Positions 25,386 through 35,746 of a DNA stretch of 64,000 nucleotides are shown one piece after another. The stretch covers positions 1-64,000 of the forward strand of contig JBJTVH010000094.1 in assembly GCA_046081125.1 (NCBI GenBank). The letters are read 5' to 3'. The stretch is from JBEIFW01 sp046081125. Its GTDB lineage: Bacteria; Actinomycetota; Acidimicrobiia; Acidimicrobiales; Ilumatobacteraceae. Both the position numbers and the translations under genes were made by a program. The number at the start of each line of letters is the position of its first letter. The stretch's first letter is position 1. The notes below the pieces were generated by a model that searched no databases, was not told the DNA's origin, and saw nothing but the letters and a program-made list of their open reading frames with translations.

Positions 25386-26255
25386 ATGCGTGGCCTGGCG
25401 GTCATCGGCCTTGTGCTCGTGCTGGGCGCGTGCGGCAGCGAGGCCGTCGCGCAGCCGGGCGGGTCGAAGGTGGCGGGCTGGCCGAGCGGGGGCGTGAGCG
25501 ACCCTGCGACAACGGCGCGCACGACGCTGCCAGCGCCCGACGCCGACCCGACGCCGACCCGGGCGCCCGCTCCCACCCGGCTGCCGTACGTGACCGCTCC
25601 ACCGGTGACCATCCCGCCGGCGACCATCCCGGCCATGTCCATCGGCCCGACGCCGCCGTACCCCGGGTTGTCGTATCCCGGGTCGTCGTCCCCCCGGATG
25701 TCGTATCCGCGCTCGTCCCCCGGGTCGTCGGGCGGCCGGGTGCTGTACCTCGGGGATTCGGTGCTCGCGGCGGTCGGGATCGACGCCACCGCCCGGGCCC
25801 GACTCCTCGCCGGCGCCGCCGGCACGATCGACGCCGAGGTGTGCCGGCGGCTGGTCACGACGAGTTGTACGACCAACGGGCGCACGCCCGACACCGCCGT
25901 CGAGGCCATCCGGCGCCGGGCCGGCGAGGGCTATCGGATCGCCGTCGTCGAGGCGGGGTACAACGACCCGTCGATCGCCGGGGACGTGGACGTCGTCCTG
26001 CGGGAGCTGGCAGCCATCGGGGTCGGCACCGTGTTCTGGGTGACCTACCACGAGGTCGGGGGCCGGTTCGCCGGCCACAACGTGGAACTCGGCGCAGCGA
26101 TGGCGCGGTACCCAGGGCGGCTCCGGCTGATCGACTGGCGGGGGCCGAGCACCGGCCGACCCGAGTGGTTCGCCTCCGATGGGTTGCACCTGTCCGACGC
26201 CGGTGCCCGCGCACTCGCCGAGGTGATCGCCTCTGCGCTCGGCACCTCGGCGTAG
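25386..26255 (+). CDS. SGNH/GDSL-like lipoprotein with Pro-rich linker
   Basis: 289 residues. Lipobox VLGAC near residue 18, then about 100 residues of Pro/Ser/Thr/Tyr-rich linker with YPG/YPR repeats, then an SGNH-like domain. Block I is LGDSVLA (Ser nucleophile) and block V is DGLHLSDAGA (Asp/His). Block III (GxNxP/D) is seen as EAGYND. It is probably a surface-anchored esterase or O-acetyl hydrolase acting on envelope polymers; substrate unknown. The TAG stop forms part of the pyrF -10 box. Confidence 0.75.
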   Translation: MRGLAVIGLVLVLGACGSEAVAQPGGSKVAGWPSGGVSDPATTARTTLPAPDADPTPTRAPAPTRLPYVTAPPVTIPPATIPAMSIGPTPPYPGLSYPGSSSPRMSYPRSSPGSSGGRVLYLGDSVLAAVGIDATARARLLAGAAGTIDAEVCRRLVTTSCTTNGRTPDTAVEAIRRRAGEGYRIAVVEAGYNDPSIAGDVDVVLRELAAIGVGTVFWVTYHEVGGRFAGHNVELGAAMARYPGRLRLIDWRGPSTGRPEWFASDGLHLSDAGARALAEVIASALGTSA

Positions 26256-26258
26256 CCT
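26253..26258 (+). promoter_or_regulatory. -10 box TAGCCT of pyrF, sharing the upstream stop codon
   Basis: TAGCCT starts with the TAG stop of the SGNH gene; seven-base spacer to GTG 26266. Confidence 0.6.
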
Positions 26259-26265
26259 CGCCGCC

Positions 26266-27171
26266 GTGGAGCATGTGGCCGACCGTCTCGTGGCTGCCGT
26301 CGAGCGGACCGGTTCGATCGCGTGCGTCGGGCTCGACCCGCGGCCGGGGCTGCTGCCCCCGCCGATCGTCGCCGATGCGCTCGCTCGTCGGGGCGACAAC
26401 GCCGGTGCGGTCGCGTCGGCGTTCGCGGCCTTCTGCCAGGGGGTGATCGACGCGGTGGCCGGGCGATGCGCGGCGGTCAAGCCGCAGGTCGCCTGCTTCG
26501 AGGCCTACGGCGGTGCCGGATGGCAGGCGCTGGCGCGCACCGTCGCGCATGCCCGTGCCCGGGGGGTCGAGGTGATCGTCGACAGCAAGCGCAACGACAT
26601 CGGGTCCAGCGCGGAGCACTACGCCCAGGCGATGTTCGGGGGGGCGCCCGGGTTCGACGGCCGTGCGCTCGCCTCCGATGCCGGCCTCGGAGCCGACTGG
26701 GCGACGGTCAACGGCTACCTGGGCGTCGACGGGATCGCCCCGTTCCTGCGGCCGGGTCACGGCGTGTTCGTGCTCGTCCGCACGTCCAACCCGTCGGCGG
26801 CCGACCTGCAGGACACCGGCGTCGCGGATCGGATGGCCGACCTCGTCGCCGGGTGGGGTCACGAGCATCGCGGTCGCTGCGGCCTGAGCGCGGTCGGTGC
26901 CGTCGTCGGTGCCACCTGGCCGCAGCAGGCCGTCGCGCTGCGGGACCGCATGCCCGACACGGTGTTCCTCGTGCCCGGGTACGGAGCTCAGGGCGCGAGC
27001 GCAGCCGACGCCGTCGCCGGAGCCCGTGCCGCCGACGGCGCTGGCGTCCTCGTGAACGCCAGCCGGTCGATCCTCGGCGCCTGGCAGGCCAGCGAGGGCG
27101 CCGACTGGCGGGAGCCGGTCGCCGCGGCGCTCGACGCGATGAACGCCGAGCTCGCCGCAGCCCGGGCGTGA
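26266..27171 (+). CDS. pyrF: Orotidine-5'-phosphate decarboxylase, type 2
   Basis: 301 residues. Converts OMP to UMP, the last step of de novo pyrimidine synthesis. This is the longer actinobacterial/deinococcal subfamily: early CVGLDPRPGLLP, AVKPQVACFE, the catalytic IVDSKRNDIGSSA with Lys108, and VPGYGAQG near the phosphate site. It is away from other pyr genes. Leaderless GTG start. Confidence 0.93.
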   Translation: MEHVADRLVAAVERTGSIACVGLDPRPGLLPPPIVADALARRGDNAGAVASAFAAFCQGVIDAVAGRCAAVKPQVACFEAYGGAGWQALARTVAHARARGVEVIVDSKRNDIGSSAEHYAQAMFGGAPGFDGRALASDAGLGADWATVNGYLGVDGIAPFLRPGHGVFVLVRTSNPSAADLQDTGVADRMADLVAGWGHEHRGRCGLSAVGAVVGATWPQQAVALRDRMPDTVFLVPGYGAQGASAADAVAGARAADGAGVLVNASRSILGAWQASEGADWREPVAAALDAMNAELAAARA

Positions 27172-27191
27172 CCGGCGTCGCACCGACTCCC

Positions 27192-27197
27192 TAGGGT
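27192..27197 (+). promoter_or_regulatory. -10 box TAGGGT, leaderless start
   Basis: TAGGGT then a seven-base spacer to ATG 27205; no Shine-Dalgarno. Confidence 0.6.
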
Positions 27198-27204
27198 TGG
27201 GGTC

Positions 27205-28755
27205 ATGTACCCCGGCGCCCATGCGCAGACCACCCCGGACAAGCCCGCCGTCATCATGGGCCGTACCGGGCAGGTGCTCACCTATCGCGCGCTCGACGAG
27301 CGCTCGAACCGGTTGGCGCAGCTGTGGTGGGCGGCCGGGTTGCGTCCCGGCGACCACGTGGCGATCTTCGCCGACAACGTGCCCGAGTTCTTCGAGGTGA
27401 CCTGGGCGGCGTTCCGCTCCGGGCTGTACCTGACGACGGTGAACCGCTACCTGCAGACCGACGAGGCGGCCTACATCGTCAACGACTGCGGGGCGAAGGC
27501 CCTCGTGGTCACCACCTATGTCGCCGACGTCGCCGGCGGGCTGCCGCCGCTCGTTCCCGACTGCCCGGTGCGCCTCGTCGTCGGCGGCCCGCTCGCCGGG
27601 TTCGACGACTACGACACGGCGCTCGCCGCCCATCCGGCCGAGCCGCTGGCCGTGCAGCCCCGAGGCGACCTGATGCTCTACTCCTCCGGCACCACCGGGC
27701 GACCCAAGGGGATCAAGCGGGCCCTCAACGGCCGTCTCGTCGACGATCCGGCGAACCTGAACCCGATCCTCGGCCCGCTCTACGGCGTCACGCCCGACAC
27801 CGTGTACCTGTCGCCGGCACCGCTCTACCACTCGGCCCCGCTCGGCTTCTGCGCCGGGGTGCAGACGGTCGGTGGCACGGTCGTGGTGATGGAGAAGTTC
27901 GATCCGGCCGAGGCGCTGGCGCTGATCGAGCGGTACCGGGTGACCCACAGCCAGTGGGTGCCCACCATGTTCAGCCGGATGCTCAAGCTCCCTGCGGACC
28001 AGCGTCACGCCCACGACCTGCGCTCCCACGTGTGCGCCATCCACGCCGCTGCGCCGTGCCCGGTCGAGGTGAAACGTCAGATGATCGACTGGTGGGGACC
28101 GATCCTGTTCGAGTACTACGCCGGCACCGAGGCCAACGGCTACACGTATGTGAACAGCCAGGACTGGTTGGCGCATCCGGGCACGGTCGGCCGGCCGATC
28201 CTCGGGATCGTCCACATCTGCGACGAGGCCGGGGCGGAGCTGCCGACCGGTGAGGCGGGCACGATCTACTTCGAGCGCGAGACGATGCCGTTCGAGTACC
28301 ACAACGCGCCGGACAAGACCCGCAGCTCGCAGCATCCCGACCATGCCAATTGGTCGACACTCGGCGACGTCGGGTACGTCGACGCCGAGGGTTTCCTGTA
28401 CCTGACCGATCGCAAGGCGTTCATGATCATCGCCGGCGGGGTGAACATCTACCCGCAGGAGATCGAGGACTGCCTCGTGCTGCATCCGAAGGTGGCCGAC
28501 GTCGCGGTGTTCGGCGTCCCCAACGAGGACCTCGGCGAAGAGGTGAAAGCGGTCGTGCAGGCCGCCGAGGGGGTCGAGCCGTCCGAGGACCTGGCCCGCG
28601 AGCTGATCGCGTACGCCCGCGGGCACCTGGCGCACTTCAAGGTGCCACGCACGGTCGACTTCGCCGCCGAGCTGCCTCGGCTGCCGACCGGCAAGCTCTA
28701 CAAGCGGCTCCTGCGCGACGCCTATTGGGGAAAGACAGGCTCGAAGATCGTCTGA
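27205..28755 (+). CDS. Acyl-CoA synthetase (FadD-like)
   Basis: 516 residues, AMP-forming ligase that activates a carboxylic acid with CoA. AMP-binding motif YSSGTTGRPKGIKR, EYYAGTEANG, the LTDRKAFMIIAGGVNIYP hinge and the PTGKLYKR catalytic lysine. The early GAHAQTTPDKPAVI block resembles FadD3/FadD13-type enzymes of actinobacterial lipid and steroid catabolism. Acyl chain not predictable. Its own leaderless promoter. Confidence 0.9.
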   Translation: MYPGAHAQTTPDKPAVIMGRTGQVLTYRALDERSNRLAQLWWAAGLRPGDHVAIFADNVPEFFEVTWAAFRSGLYLTTVNRYLQTDEAAYIVNDCGAKALVVTTYVADVAGGLPPLVPDCPVRLVVGGPLAGFDDYDTALAAHPAEPLAVQPRGDLMLYSSGTTGRPKGIKRALNGRLVDDPANLNPILGPLYGVTPDTVYLSPAPLYHSAPLGFCAGVQTVGGTVVVMEKFDPAEALALIERYRVTHSQWVPTMFSRMLKLPADQRHAHDLRSHVCAIHAAAPCPVEVKRQMIDWWGPILFEYYAGTEANGYTYVNSQDWLAHPGTVGRPILGIVHICDEAGAELPTGEAGTIYFERETMPFEYHNAPDKTRSSQHPDHANWSTLGDVGYVDAEGFLYLTDRKAFMIIAGGVNIYPQEIEDCLVLHPKVADVAVFGVPNEDLGEEVKAVVQAAEGVEPSEDLARELIAYARGHLAHFKVPRTVDFAAELPRLPTGKLYKRLLRDAYWGKTGSKIV

Positions 28756-28806
28756 CGGTCGCTCGATCATCGACGACCGGCAGGGCTGCCTCGCCGGTGC
28801 CGTCGA

Positions 28807-28812
28807 TAGGGT
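28807..28812 (+). promoter_or_regulatory. -10 box TAGGGT, leaderless start
   Basis: TAGGGT then an eight-base spacer to GTG 28821. Confidence 0.6.
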
Positions 28813-28820
28813 GGATCCCC

Positions 28821-30098
28821 GTGCCCATCGCCGGTCTGCGTCCGTTGCGCCACCGGGCCTTCGCGGTGTGCTGGACGGCGGGCGCTGCGTCGGACCTCGG
28901 GACGTGGGTCCAGCTCGCCACGATCGGCTCGCTGGTCGCAGCGTCCTCGGGAAGCGCCGTCGAGGTCGGCCTGATCGCGGCCGCGACCTTCGCCCCGCAG
29001 GGCCTCGGCTCGCCCGTCGGCGGCGTGCTCGCCGACCGCTTCGACCGCCGGCGGTTGTTCCTGGTCACCCTGGCCGCGCAAGCGGTGCTCACCAGCGGCC
29101 TTGCGCTCGCGCTGTTCGCCGGGGTCCGCGGCGCCGTGCCCCTTGCGCTGCTGGTGCTCGTGCAGAGCGGCGCCGGGGCGGTCGGGGGGCCTGCCCTGCA
29201 GGCCGTGCTGCCCGATCTCGTGCCCCGGCGAGAGCTGACCGCTGCGGTGTCGCTCCAGATCCTCGGGTGGAACGCCGGTCGGGTGCTCGGACCGCTCGTC
29301 GCAGCCTTGCTGGTCCCGATCGGTGCCGGATGGGCGGTGCTCGCCAATGCCGTGAGCTTCGTGGTGCTGTGGGTTGCCGTCGCCCTGCTGCGCCGGCGGT
29401 TCCCGCCGCCCGACCGGGTCCGGTCCTCGGCCGGCCGGGAACTGATCGAGGGCGCGCGGGTGCTCGGGCGCACGCCGGGCTGCCGGCTGGCCGTCGCCAC
29501 GCTGCTGTTCGTGAACCTCACCTACGTGCCGTTCATGGGGCTGGCCCCGGCGACGGCCCGGTTGCTCGTCGAGCAGGACGTAAGCACCCCCGACGACCAG
29601 GCGATCGCGTCGGTGGTCGGTCGGCTTTTCGCCGCCCAGGGCATCGGCGCCGTGCTCGGCTCGCTCGTGCTCGCCACCGTGCTCACCCGCGTCCGGAGGT
29701 CCACGGTCATCACCGTGGCCCTCGGCGTCGCCGCTGCCCTCGTCGCCGTCCATGCGCAGCTCCCGGCGGTGTGGCTGACGATGGCGGCATTCGCGCTGAT
29801 GGGCGCGGCGAGCGCCACGATGTTCGCGTCGTTCTCCGGCATCGTGCAGCGCGACGCCCCGGTGGCCCAGCGGGGCCGGGTCCTGTCGTGGCAACAGGGC
29901 ACCGGGGGCCTGGCCTACGGCGTCGGGCTGTTCGTGCAGGGTGCCCTGGCCGACGTCGTCGGTCTGGTGCCGCTGTTCGTCGGTGCCGGGGTGCTCACCG
30001 CCGCCGTGGTGGTGGCCTGCCGGGTGGCGCCGCAGTGGGCGTCGATCGTGGACGCCGAGACGGTGGCGCCCGCCCAACCGGTGCCGGCCCGCGCCTGA
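28821..30098 (+). CDS. MFS transporter (MFS_3/enterobactin-exporter type)
   Basis: 425 residues and about twelve membrane helices. N-terminal LRHRAFAVCWTAGAASDLGTW and the loop LADRFDRRRLF (motif A) are typical of the MFS_3 exporters. The central cytosolic loop includes VRSSAGRELIEGARVL. The exported compound is unknown. GTG 28821 fits the leaderless promoter and the family N-terminus. It stands alone between acyl-CoA genes. Confidence 0.85.
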   Translation: MPIAGLRPLRHRAFAVCWTAGAASDLGTWVQLATIGSLVAASSGSAVEVGLIAAATFAPQGLGSPVGGVLADRFDRRRLFLVTLAAQAVLTSGLALALFAGVRGAVPLALLVLVQSGAGAVGGPALQAVLPDLVPRRELTAAVSLQILGWNAGRVLGPLVAALLVPIGAGWAVLANAVSFVVLWVAVALLRRRFPPPDRVRSSAGRELIEGARVLGRTPGCRLAVATLLFVNLTYVPFMGLAPATARLLVEQDVSTPDDQAIASVVGRLFAAQGIGAVLGSLVLATVLTRVRRSTVITVALGVAAALVAVHAQLPAVWLTMAAFALMGAASATMFASFSGIVQRDAPVAQRGRVLSWQQGTGGLAYGVGLFVQGALADVVGLVPLFVGAGVLTAAVVVACRVAPQWASIVDAETVAPAQPVPARA

Positions 30099-30136
30099 GC
30101 GCCGCAACCCCGCCCGGCTGGCGGTGGACCCGCCGC

Positions 30137-30142
30137 TAGGGT
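30137..30142 (+). promoter_or_regulatory. -10 box TAGGGT, leaderless start
   Basis: TAGGGT then an eight-base spacer to ATG 30151. Confidence 0.6.
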
Positions 30143-30150
30143 GCCGCGGC

Positions 30151-30990
30151 ATGGGGGAGTACTCGGGGTTCCTGGGACTGCGCGTCGAGCTCGACGCCGG
30201 GGTCGCAACGGTGACGATCGACAACGGGCCGGTCAACCTGTTCGACCGGGTCCTCTACCCGGAGATGAGTCGGCTATCGGCGCTGGTGGCCGACGACGAC
30301 GAGGTACGGGTGGTCGTGCTGCGCTCCGCCAACCCCGACTACTTCATCGCCCACTTCGACGTGGAGGCGATCCTGCGGTTCCCACCCGACCGCCCGGCAC
30401 CCACCGAGCTCAGCGAGTTCCACCGGATGTGCGAGCGGTTCCGCACGATGCGCAAGGCCACGATCGCCGTGATCGAGGGTCGGGTCGGGGGCGGGGGGAG
30501 CGAGCTCACGTTGAGCTGCGACATGCGTTTCGCCGCGCTCGGCCGGGCGGTGTTCAACCAGCCCGAGGTGGCCCTCGGGATCCTGCCCGGGGGATCGGGC
30601 ACCGTGCGCCTGCCCCGGCTCGTCGGCCGGGGGCGAGCACTCGAGGCGATCCTCGGCTGCGACGACGTCGACGCTGCGACGGCGCAGGCCTGGGGGTGGG
30701 TGAACCGAGCGTTGCCGCCCGAGGAGCTCCGGCCGTTCGTCGACCGGCTGGCCCGGCGCATCGCCTCGTTCCCCGCTCACGCCGTCGCCGAGGCCAAAGC
30801 GAGCGTGCTGCGGGCCGAACAGGCCGTCACCCAGCACCTGCTCGACGAGGCGGCCGGCTTCAACCGCACGCTCGCCGGCGCTGGCACCCGCGAGGCGATG
30901 CAGCGGTTCCTCGCCTCGGGCGGCCAGACGCCCGCCGGAGAGGGGCGCCTGGGAGCGCTGTGCGGCGAACTGGGTACGGTGCAGCCATGA
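30151..30990 (+). CDS. Enoyl-CoA hydratase/isomerase-family protein
   Basis: 279-residue crotonase-fold protein. Oxyanion-hole segments near ANPDYFIAHFD and EGRVGGGGSELTLSCDMRFA are clear. The two hydratase glutamates are not both obvious: QPEVALGILPGGSGTVRLPRLVG carries one. The reaction could be hydration, isomerisation or hydrolysis. Its stop overlaps the following SDR by ATGA, so the pair is translationally coupled and probably acts in one pathway. Confidence 0.85.
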   Translation: MGEYSGFLGLRVELDAGVATVTIDNGPVNLFDRVLYPEMSRLSALVADDDEVRVVVLRSANPDYFIAHFDVEAILRFPPDRPAPTELSEFHRMCERFRTMRKATIAVIEGRVGGGGSELTLSCDMRFAALGRAVFNQPEVALGILPGGSGTVRLPRLVGRGRALEAILGCDDVDAATAQAWGWVNRALPPEELRPFVDRLARRIASFPAHAVAEAKASVLRAEQAVTQHLLDEAAGFNRTLAGAGTREAMQRFLASGGQTPAGEGRLGALCGELGTVQP

Positions 30991-31748
30991 GCTTGCTCGA
31001 GCAGTTCCGCATGGACGGGCGCGTCGCGGTCGTCACCGGCTCGTCGAAGGGGATCGGCCTCGGCATCGCCCGCGGGCTCGCCGATGCCGGGTGCGACCTG
31101 GTGATCACCGCCCGCAAGGCCGACGAGGTCGCCGCGGCCGCCGCCGACGTGCGGGCCCGCGGGGTGCGTGCCGTCGAGGTGGTCGGCGACGTCACCACGA
31201 TCGTGCCCGACCTGATCGCGGCGGCGATGGACGGCCTCGGCCGGCTCGACGTGTGGGTGTCCAACGCAGGCGGCTCGGACCACGACGGCAACTTCGCCAC
31301 CCTCGAGATGCCCGAATGGCACTGGGACGCGCAGATCGAGCTGAACCTGCGCACCCATTTCCTCGCTGCCCGGTACGCCACGGAGGTGATGGGGTCCGGT
31401 GGCTCGCTCATCGGCATCGCGTCGACGGCGGCGCTCGGGCCCTCGCCCCGGTACGCCGCCTACGGGGCGGCGAAGGCCGGCATGATCCAGCTCGCGAAGA
31501 CCCTGGCGGTCGACCTCGCCCCCAAGGGGATCCGGTCGAACATCGTGTCGCCGGGCATCGTTCCCACCGAGTCGCTCACCCGTGTCGGGGGCGTCAGCGA
31601 CGACATGCTGCCGGCGATGACCCGCCAGGTGCCGCTCGGCCGGCTCGGCACCCCCGACGACATCGCCGCCGCCGTGCTGTATCTGGTGTCGCCGGCCGGC
31701 TCGTGGGTGACCGGCCAGAACATCGTCGTGTCCGGCGGGCGCGGCTGA
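30987..31748 (+). CDS. SDR-family oxidoreductase coupled to the crotonase gene
   Basis: 253 residues. TGSSKGIGLG cofactor loop, ITARKADE, SNAGGSD, catalytic Ser in IASTAA with YAAYGAAK, and the IVVSGGRG tail. Probably oxidises the 3-hydroxyacyl-CoA made by the upstream hydratase; this is inferred from the ATGA overlap. Ends before a strong bidirectional terminator. Confidence 0.88.
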   Translation: MSLLEQFRMDGRVAVVTGSSKGIGLGIARGLADAGCDLVITARKADEVAAAAADVRARGVRAVEVVGDVTTIVPDLIAAAMDGLGRLDVWVSNAGGSDHDGNFATLEMPEWHWDAQIELNLRTHFLAARYATEVMGSGGSLIGIASTAALGPSPRYAAYGAAKAGMIQLAKTLAVDLAPKGIRSNIVSPGIVPTESLTRVGGVSDDMLPAMTRQVPLGRLGTPDDIAAAVLYLVSPAGSWVTGQNIVVSGGRG

Positions 31749-31758
31749 GGGCGTCGAG

Positions 31759-31788
31759 TCGCTGGCGCCGGCCCGGCGGCGCCAGCGA
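31759..31788. terminator. Bidirectional hairpin between SDR and fumarase genes
   Basis: TCGCTGGCGCCG, six-base loop, CGGCGCCAGCGA: twelve perfect pairs between convergent genes. Confidence 0.8.
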
Positions 31789-31799
31789 TCTCGCTGCTG

Positions 31800-33443
<1,644 letters not shown>

Positions 33444-33448
33444 CTCGC

Positions 33449-33937
33449 TCAGCCGGCGGCGGGGGAGCCCTGGAAGGGCGTCGGATCGGCCGCCACGGGG
33501 ATCTGCGGGTGGCTCCAGGCCGTGGCCTTGGCGATGGCCTGCGCCACCGCCCGCCACTGCGAGGGGTTCCACCCTTCGGCCGCGGCCTGCACGGTGCCGT
33601 CCTGGCCGAGGAACACCAGCGCCGGGAGGTGCGCGAGCCCGAGGCCCTTGACCACACTGCGGTCGGCGTCGGCGAACACGAGGAACTGCTCGGCGAGCGG
33701 CCCGAGGAAGGCCTTCGCGTCATCGGCGTCGCTGGTGCACAGGAAGTTCACCCGTACCGCCGCGCCCCGGAATGCCCACAGCACACGGGCGGCGGTGTCG
33801 AGGATCCAGGCGCTTTCGTTCGTGTAGGGGTCGACCACGACCGACACCAAGTGGAACGTGGTGAGCCACTCCTCGATGGAACGCCCCTCGCCGTTGACCG
33901 GCGTGAGGGTGAGGGAGCCCGCGGGATCGGTAGCCAC
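33449..33937 (-). CDS. Thioredoxin-fold protein without CxxC
   Basis: 162 residues with a TlpA/redoxin-like arrangement: early VVVDPYTNESAWILD, central RVNFLCTSDADDAK, then LAHLPALVFLGQDG carrying the cis-Pro loop. No CxxC pair is present, only one Cys, so it cannot be a normal dithiol oxidoreductase. Conserved next to class I fumarase in some actinobacteria, as far as I recall. The pairing suggests a chaperone or regulatory role. GTG start with TAGCGT nine bases upstream. Confidence 0.65.
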   Translation of the reverse strand: MATDPAGSLTLTPVNGEGRSIEEWLTTFHLVSVVVDPYTNESAWILDTAARVLWAFRGAAVRVNFLCTSDADDAKAFLGPLAEQFLVFADADRSVVKGLGLAHLPALVFLGQDGTVQAAAEGWNPSQWRAVAQAIAKATAWSHPQIPVAADPTPFQGSPAAG

Positions 33938-33946
33938 GATCGCAGG

Positions 33947-33952
33947 ACGCTA
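33947..33952 (-). promoter_or_regulatory. -10 box TAGCGT of the redoxin-fumarase operon
   Basis: TAGCGT on the minus strand, nine-base spacer to GTG 33937. Confidence 0.5.
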
Positions 33953-33989
33953 GCGCGCCGGTCGGACGGACCGGCGATCCTCCCGGGGG

Positions 33990-33995
33990 TAGCCT
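33990..33995 (+). promoter_or_regulatory. -10 box TAGCCT, leaderless start
   Basis: TAGCCT then a seven-base spacer to GTG 34003. Confidence 0.6.
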
Positions 33996-34002
33996 TCACC
34001 CC

Positions 34003-34803
34003 GTGCACCCGATCGAGCGATTGCGCTACGTGGCGAGAGCATCGGGGGCCGATCAGGACGTGTTGGTCCGCGAATCGGCCGGGGCGCTCGCCGCCCTCGG
34101 GTTCGATCCGGCCGGCCTGGTCACCGCGTGCCGGCGCATCGTGGACCGGCATCCCACCTCGGGCGCGCTGTGGTGGCTGTGTGCCCGGGTGCTCACCGCC
34201 ACCGACCCGACCCGGGAGGGATGGCGAGCGGCGGAGGAGATCGAAGCGGACGGCACCGCCGGATTGCTCGGCGATGCCCTTCCCGACGATGCGACGGTCG
34301 TGGTGGTCGGCTGGCCGGAGCTCGCCGGGGACGCACTGCTGCGCCGGGGTGATGCCACGGTGCTGGCCGTCGACGGCCAAGGCGCCGCATCGGGGTTCGT
34401 GCGCCGCTTGCACCGTGCCGACGTCGAGGCCGTCGAGATCCCCTCGTCGGGCACGGCGTCGGCGGTGCTCGCCGCGCAGGTCGTGCTCGTGGAGGCGATG
34501 GCCGCCGGGCCGAGCGGGATGGTGGCCAGCACCGGGTCGTACGCCGCGGCAGCGGTCGCCCGCCACGCCGGGGTGCCGGTGTGGGGGGTGGTCGGCATCG
34601 GCCGGCTGCTCCCGCGGCGGATGTGGGACGCGTTGCTCGAACGGCTCGACGCCGACGATCCGTGGGAGGCCGACGTCGAGCTCGTCCCGATCGAGCTGTT
34701 CGACGCCCTGGCGGGTCCGGCGGGCGTCGAGTCCGTCGAGGCCGGCCTGCGCCGCGTGAGCGCCCCGGTGGCGCCCGAGCTGTTCCGCACCACCGCGTTC
34801 TGA
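34003..34803 (+). CDS. IF-2B/MtnA-fold-like protein of unknown function
   Basis: 266 residues. An N-terminal helical half (to about 85) and a Rossmann-like C-terminal half. VVLVEAMAAGPSGMVASTGS and AAAVARHAGVPVWGVVGIGR resemble the ribose-phosphate pocket of eIF2B-alpha/MtnA-family proteins, with Glu where MtnA has the GAD aspartate. If correct, it would bind or isomerise a sugar phosphate or nucleotide. Neither the substrate nor catalysis is supported further. Confidence 0.55.
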   Translation: MHPIERLRYVARASGADQDVLVRESAGALAALGFDPAGLVTACRRIVDRHPTSGALWWLCARVLTATDPTREGWRAAEEIEADGTAGLLGDALPDDATVVVVGWPELAGDALLRRGDATVLAVDGQGAASGFVRRLHRADVEAVEIPSSGTASAVLAAQVVLVEAMAAGPSGMVASTGSYAAAAVARHAGVPVWGVVGIGRLLPRRMWDALLERLDADDPWEADVELVPIELFDALAGPAGVESVEAGLRRVSAPVAPELFRTTAF

Positions 34804-34818
34804 TCGGCCGGTCGGGGC

Positions 34819-34824
34819 TACCGT
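34819..34824 (+). promoter_or_regulatory. -10 box TACCGT, leaderless start
   Basis: TACCGT then an eight-base spacer to ATG 34833. Confidence 0.6.
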
Positions 34825-34832
34825 CGCTCACC

Positions 34833-35312
34833 ATGGCTTCCAAGCGGTCGGCGATCTCGATGACGCCGGAGGAACTCGACGACTACCTCGGGGTGCCGCG
34901 CACCCTGAACATCGCGACGATCGGCCCGACCGGGCGCCCGCATCTCGTCGCGATGTGGTTCGGCTTCGTGGGCGGGGACCGGTTCTCGACCGGCACGATC
35001 GCGTTCTGGACCTTCGGCAAGAGCCAGAAGGTGATGAACCTGCGGCGCGATCCCCGGATGTCGGCCCTCGTCGAGTCGGGGGCCACCTACGCCGAGCTGC
35101 GCGGGGTCGAGCTCGAAGGCAGCGCACGATTGGTGGACGACCCCGACGAGGTGCTCGCCATCGCGCTCGCCGTGTCCCCGCGCTACAGCGGGCCCGTGGA
35201 CGAGCGAGGTCGCGGCTTCCTGGCGGCGCAGGCCCGCAAGCGGGTCGGGGTGCTGTTCGACGTCGAGCGGGTGGTCAGTTGGGACCACACCAAGCTCGGC
35301 GGGGTCTACTGA
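34833..35312 (+). CDS. PPOX-class flavin/F420-binding oxidoreductase
   Basis: 159 residues with the split-barrel fold of pyridoxamine-phosphate-oxidase-like proteins. Opening TLNIATIGPTGRPHLVAMWFGF, then AFWTFGKSQKVMNLRRDPRMSALVE (phosphate grip) and ELRGVELEGSARLVDD. In actinobacteria most such proteins use F420 or FMN; which one cannot be told. ATG start, leaderless promoter. Confidence 0.82.
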   Translation: MASKRSAISMTPEELDDYLGVPRTLNIATIGPTGRPHLVAMWFGFVGGDRFSTGTIAFWTFGKSQKVMNLRRDPRMSALVESGATYAELRGVELEGSARLVDDPDEVLAIALAVSPRYSGPVDERGRGFLAAQARKRVGVLFDVERVVSWDHTKLGGVY

Positions 35313-35323
35313 ACGGGCCCCGG

Positions 35324-35677
35324 TCAGCCCGGCTGGTTGAGCTCGACCCGGTTGCCGGACGGGTCGACCACGAAGACCTGCCTCCCGGCGCCGTCGAACG
35401 CCGGCGGCCGGCGCACGGCGATCCCTCGGCCCTCGAGGTGGGTGGCCCACGCCTCGACGTCGTCGACCTGGAGCGCGACGTGCTGGCGGCGATCCGGCTC
35501 GACCTCGCCGAGCTGCATCAGGTGGATCTGCTGCGGGCCCGCTGCGAGCCAGGCGCCGACGAACCCGAAGTCGGGGCGAGGCAGGACCGTGCAGCCGAGG
35601 CCGTCGACGTAGAACCGCAGCGCGTCGTCGAGGTCGTTGACGCACAGCGCAACGTGGTGGATGCCGGCGATCTCCAT
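35324..35677 (-). CDS. VOC-family (glyoxalase-like) protein
   Basis: 117 residues, two beta-alpha-beta-beta-beta modules. Metal-ligand candidates: His in GIHHVALCVND, His/Gln in IHLMQL and QHVALQVDD, Glu in NRVELNQPG. It could be a dioxygenase, isomerase or binding protein. A minus-strand TAGGCT six bases upstream gives a leaderless ATG. Confidence 0.82.
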   Translation of the reverse strand: MEIAGIHHVALCVNDLDDALRFYVDGLGCTVLPRPDFGFVGAWLAAGPQQIHLMQLGEVEPDRRQHVALQVDDVEAWATHLEGRGIAVRRPPAFDGAGRQVFVVDPSGNRVELNQPG

Positions 35678-35683
35678 GGCTGC

Positions 35684-35689
35684 AGCCTA
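35684..35689 (-). promoter_or_regulatory. -10 box TAGGCT, leaderless start of the VOC gene
   Basis: TAGGCT on the minus strand, six-base spacer to ATG 35677. Confidence 0.55.
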
Positions 35690-35731
35690 GGGCGGCCCGT
35701 CCGGCTCCCGGGCCGGTGCTCGGCCGGGGAC

Positions 35732-35737
35732 TACGGT
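35732..35737 (+). promoter_or_regulatory. -10 box TACGGT upstream of rnhB
   Basis: TACGGT then a nine-base spacer to GTG 35747. Confidence 0.5.
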
Positions 35738-35746
35738 CCGGGCTGC

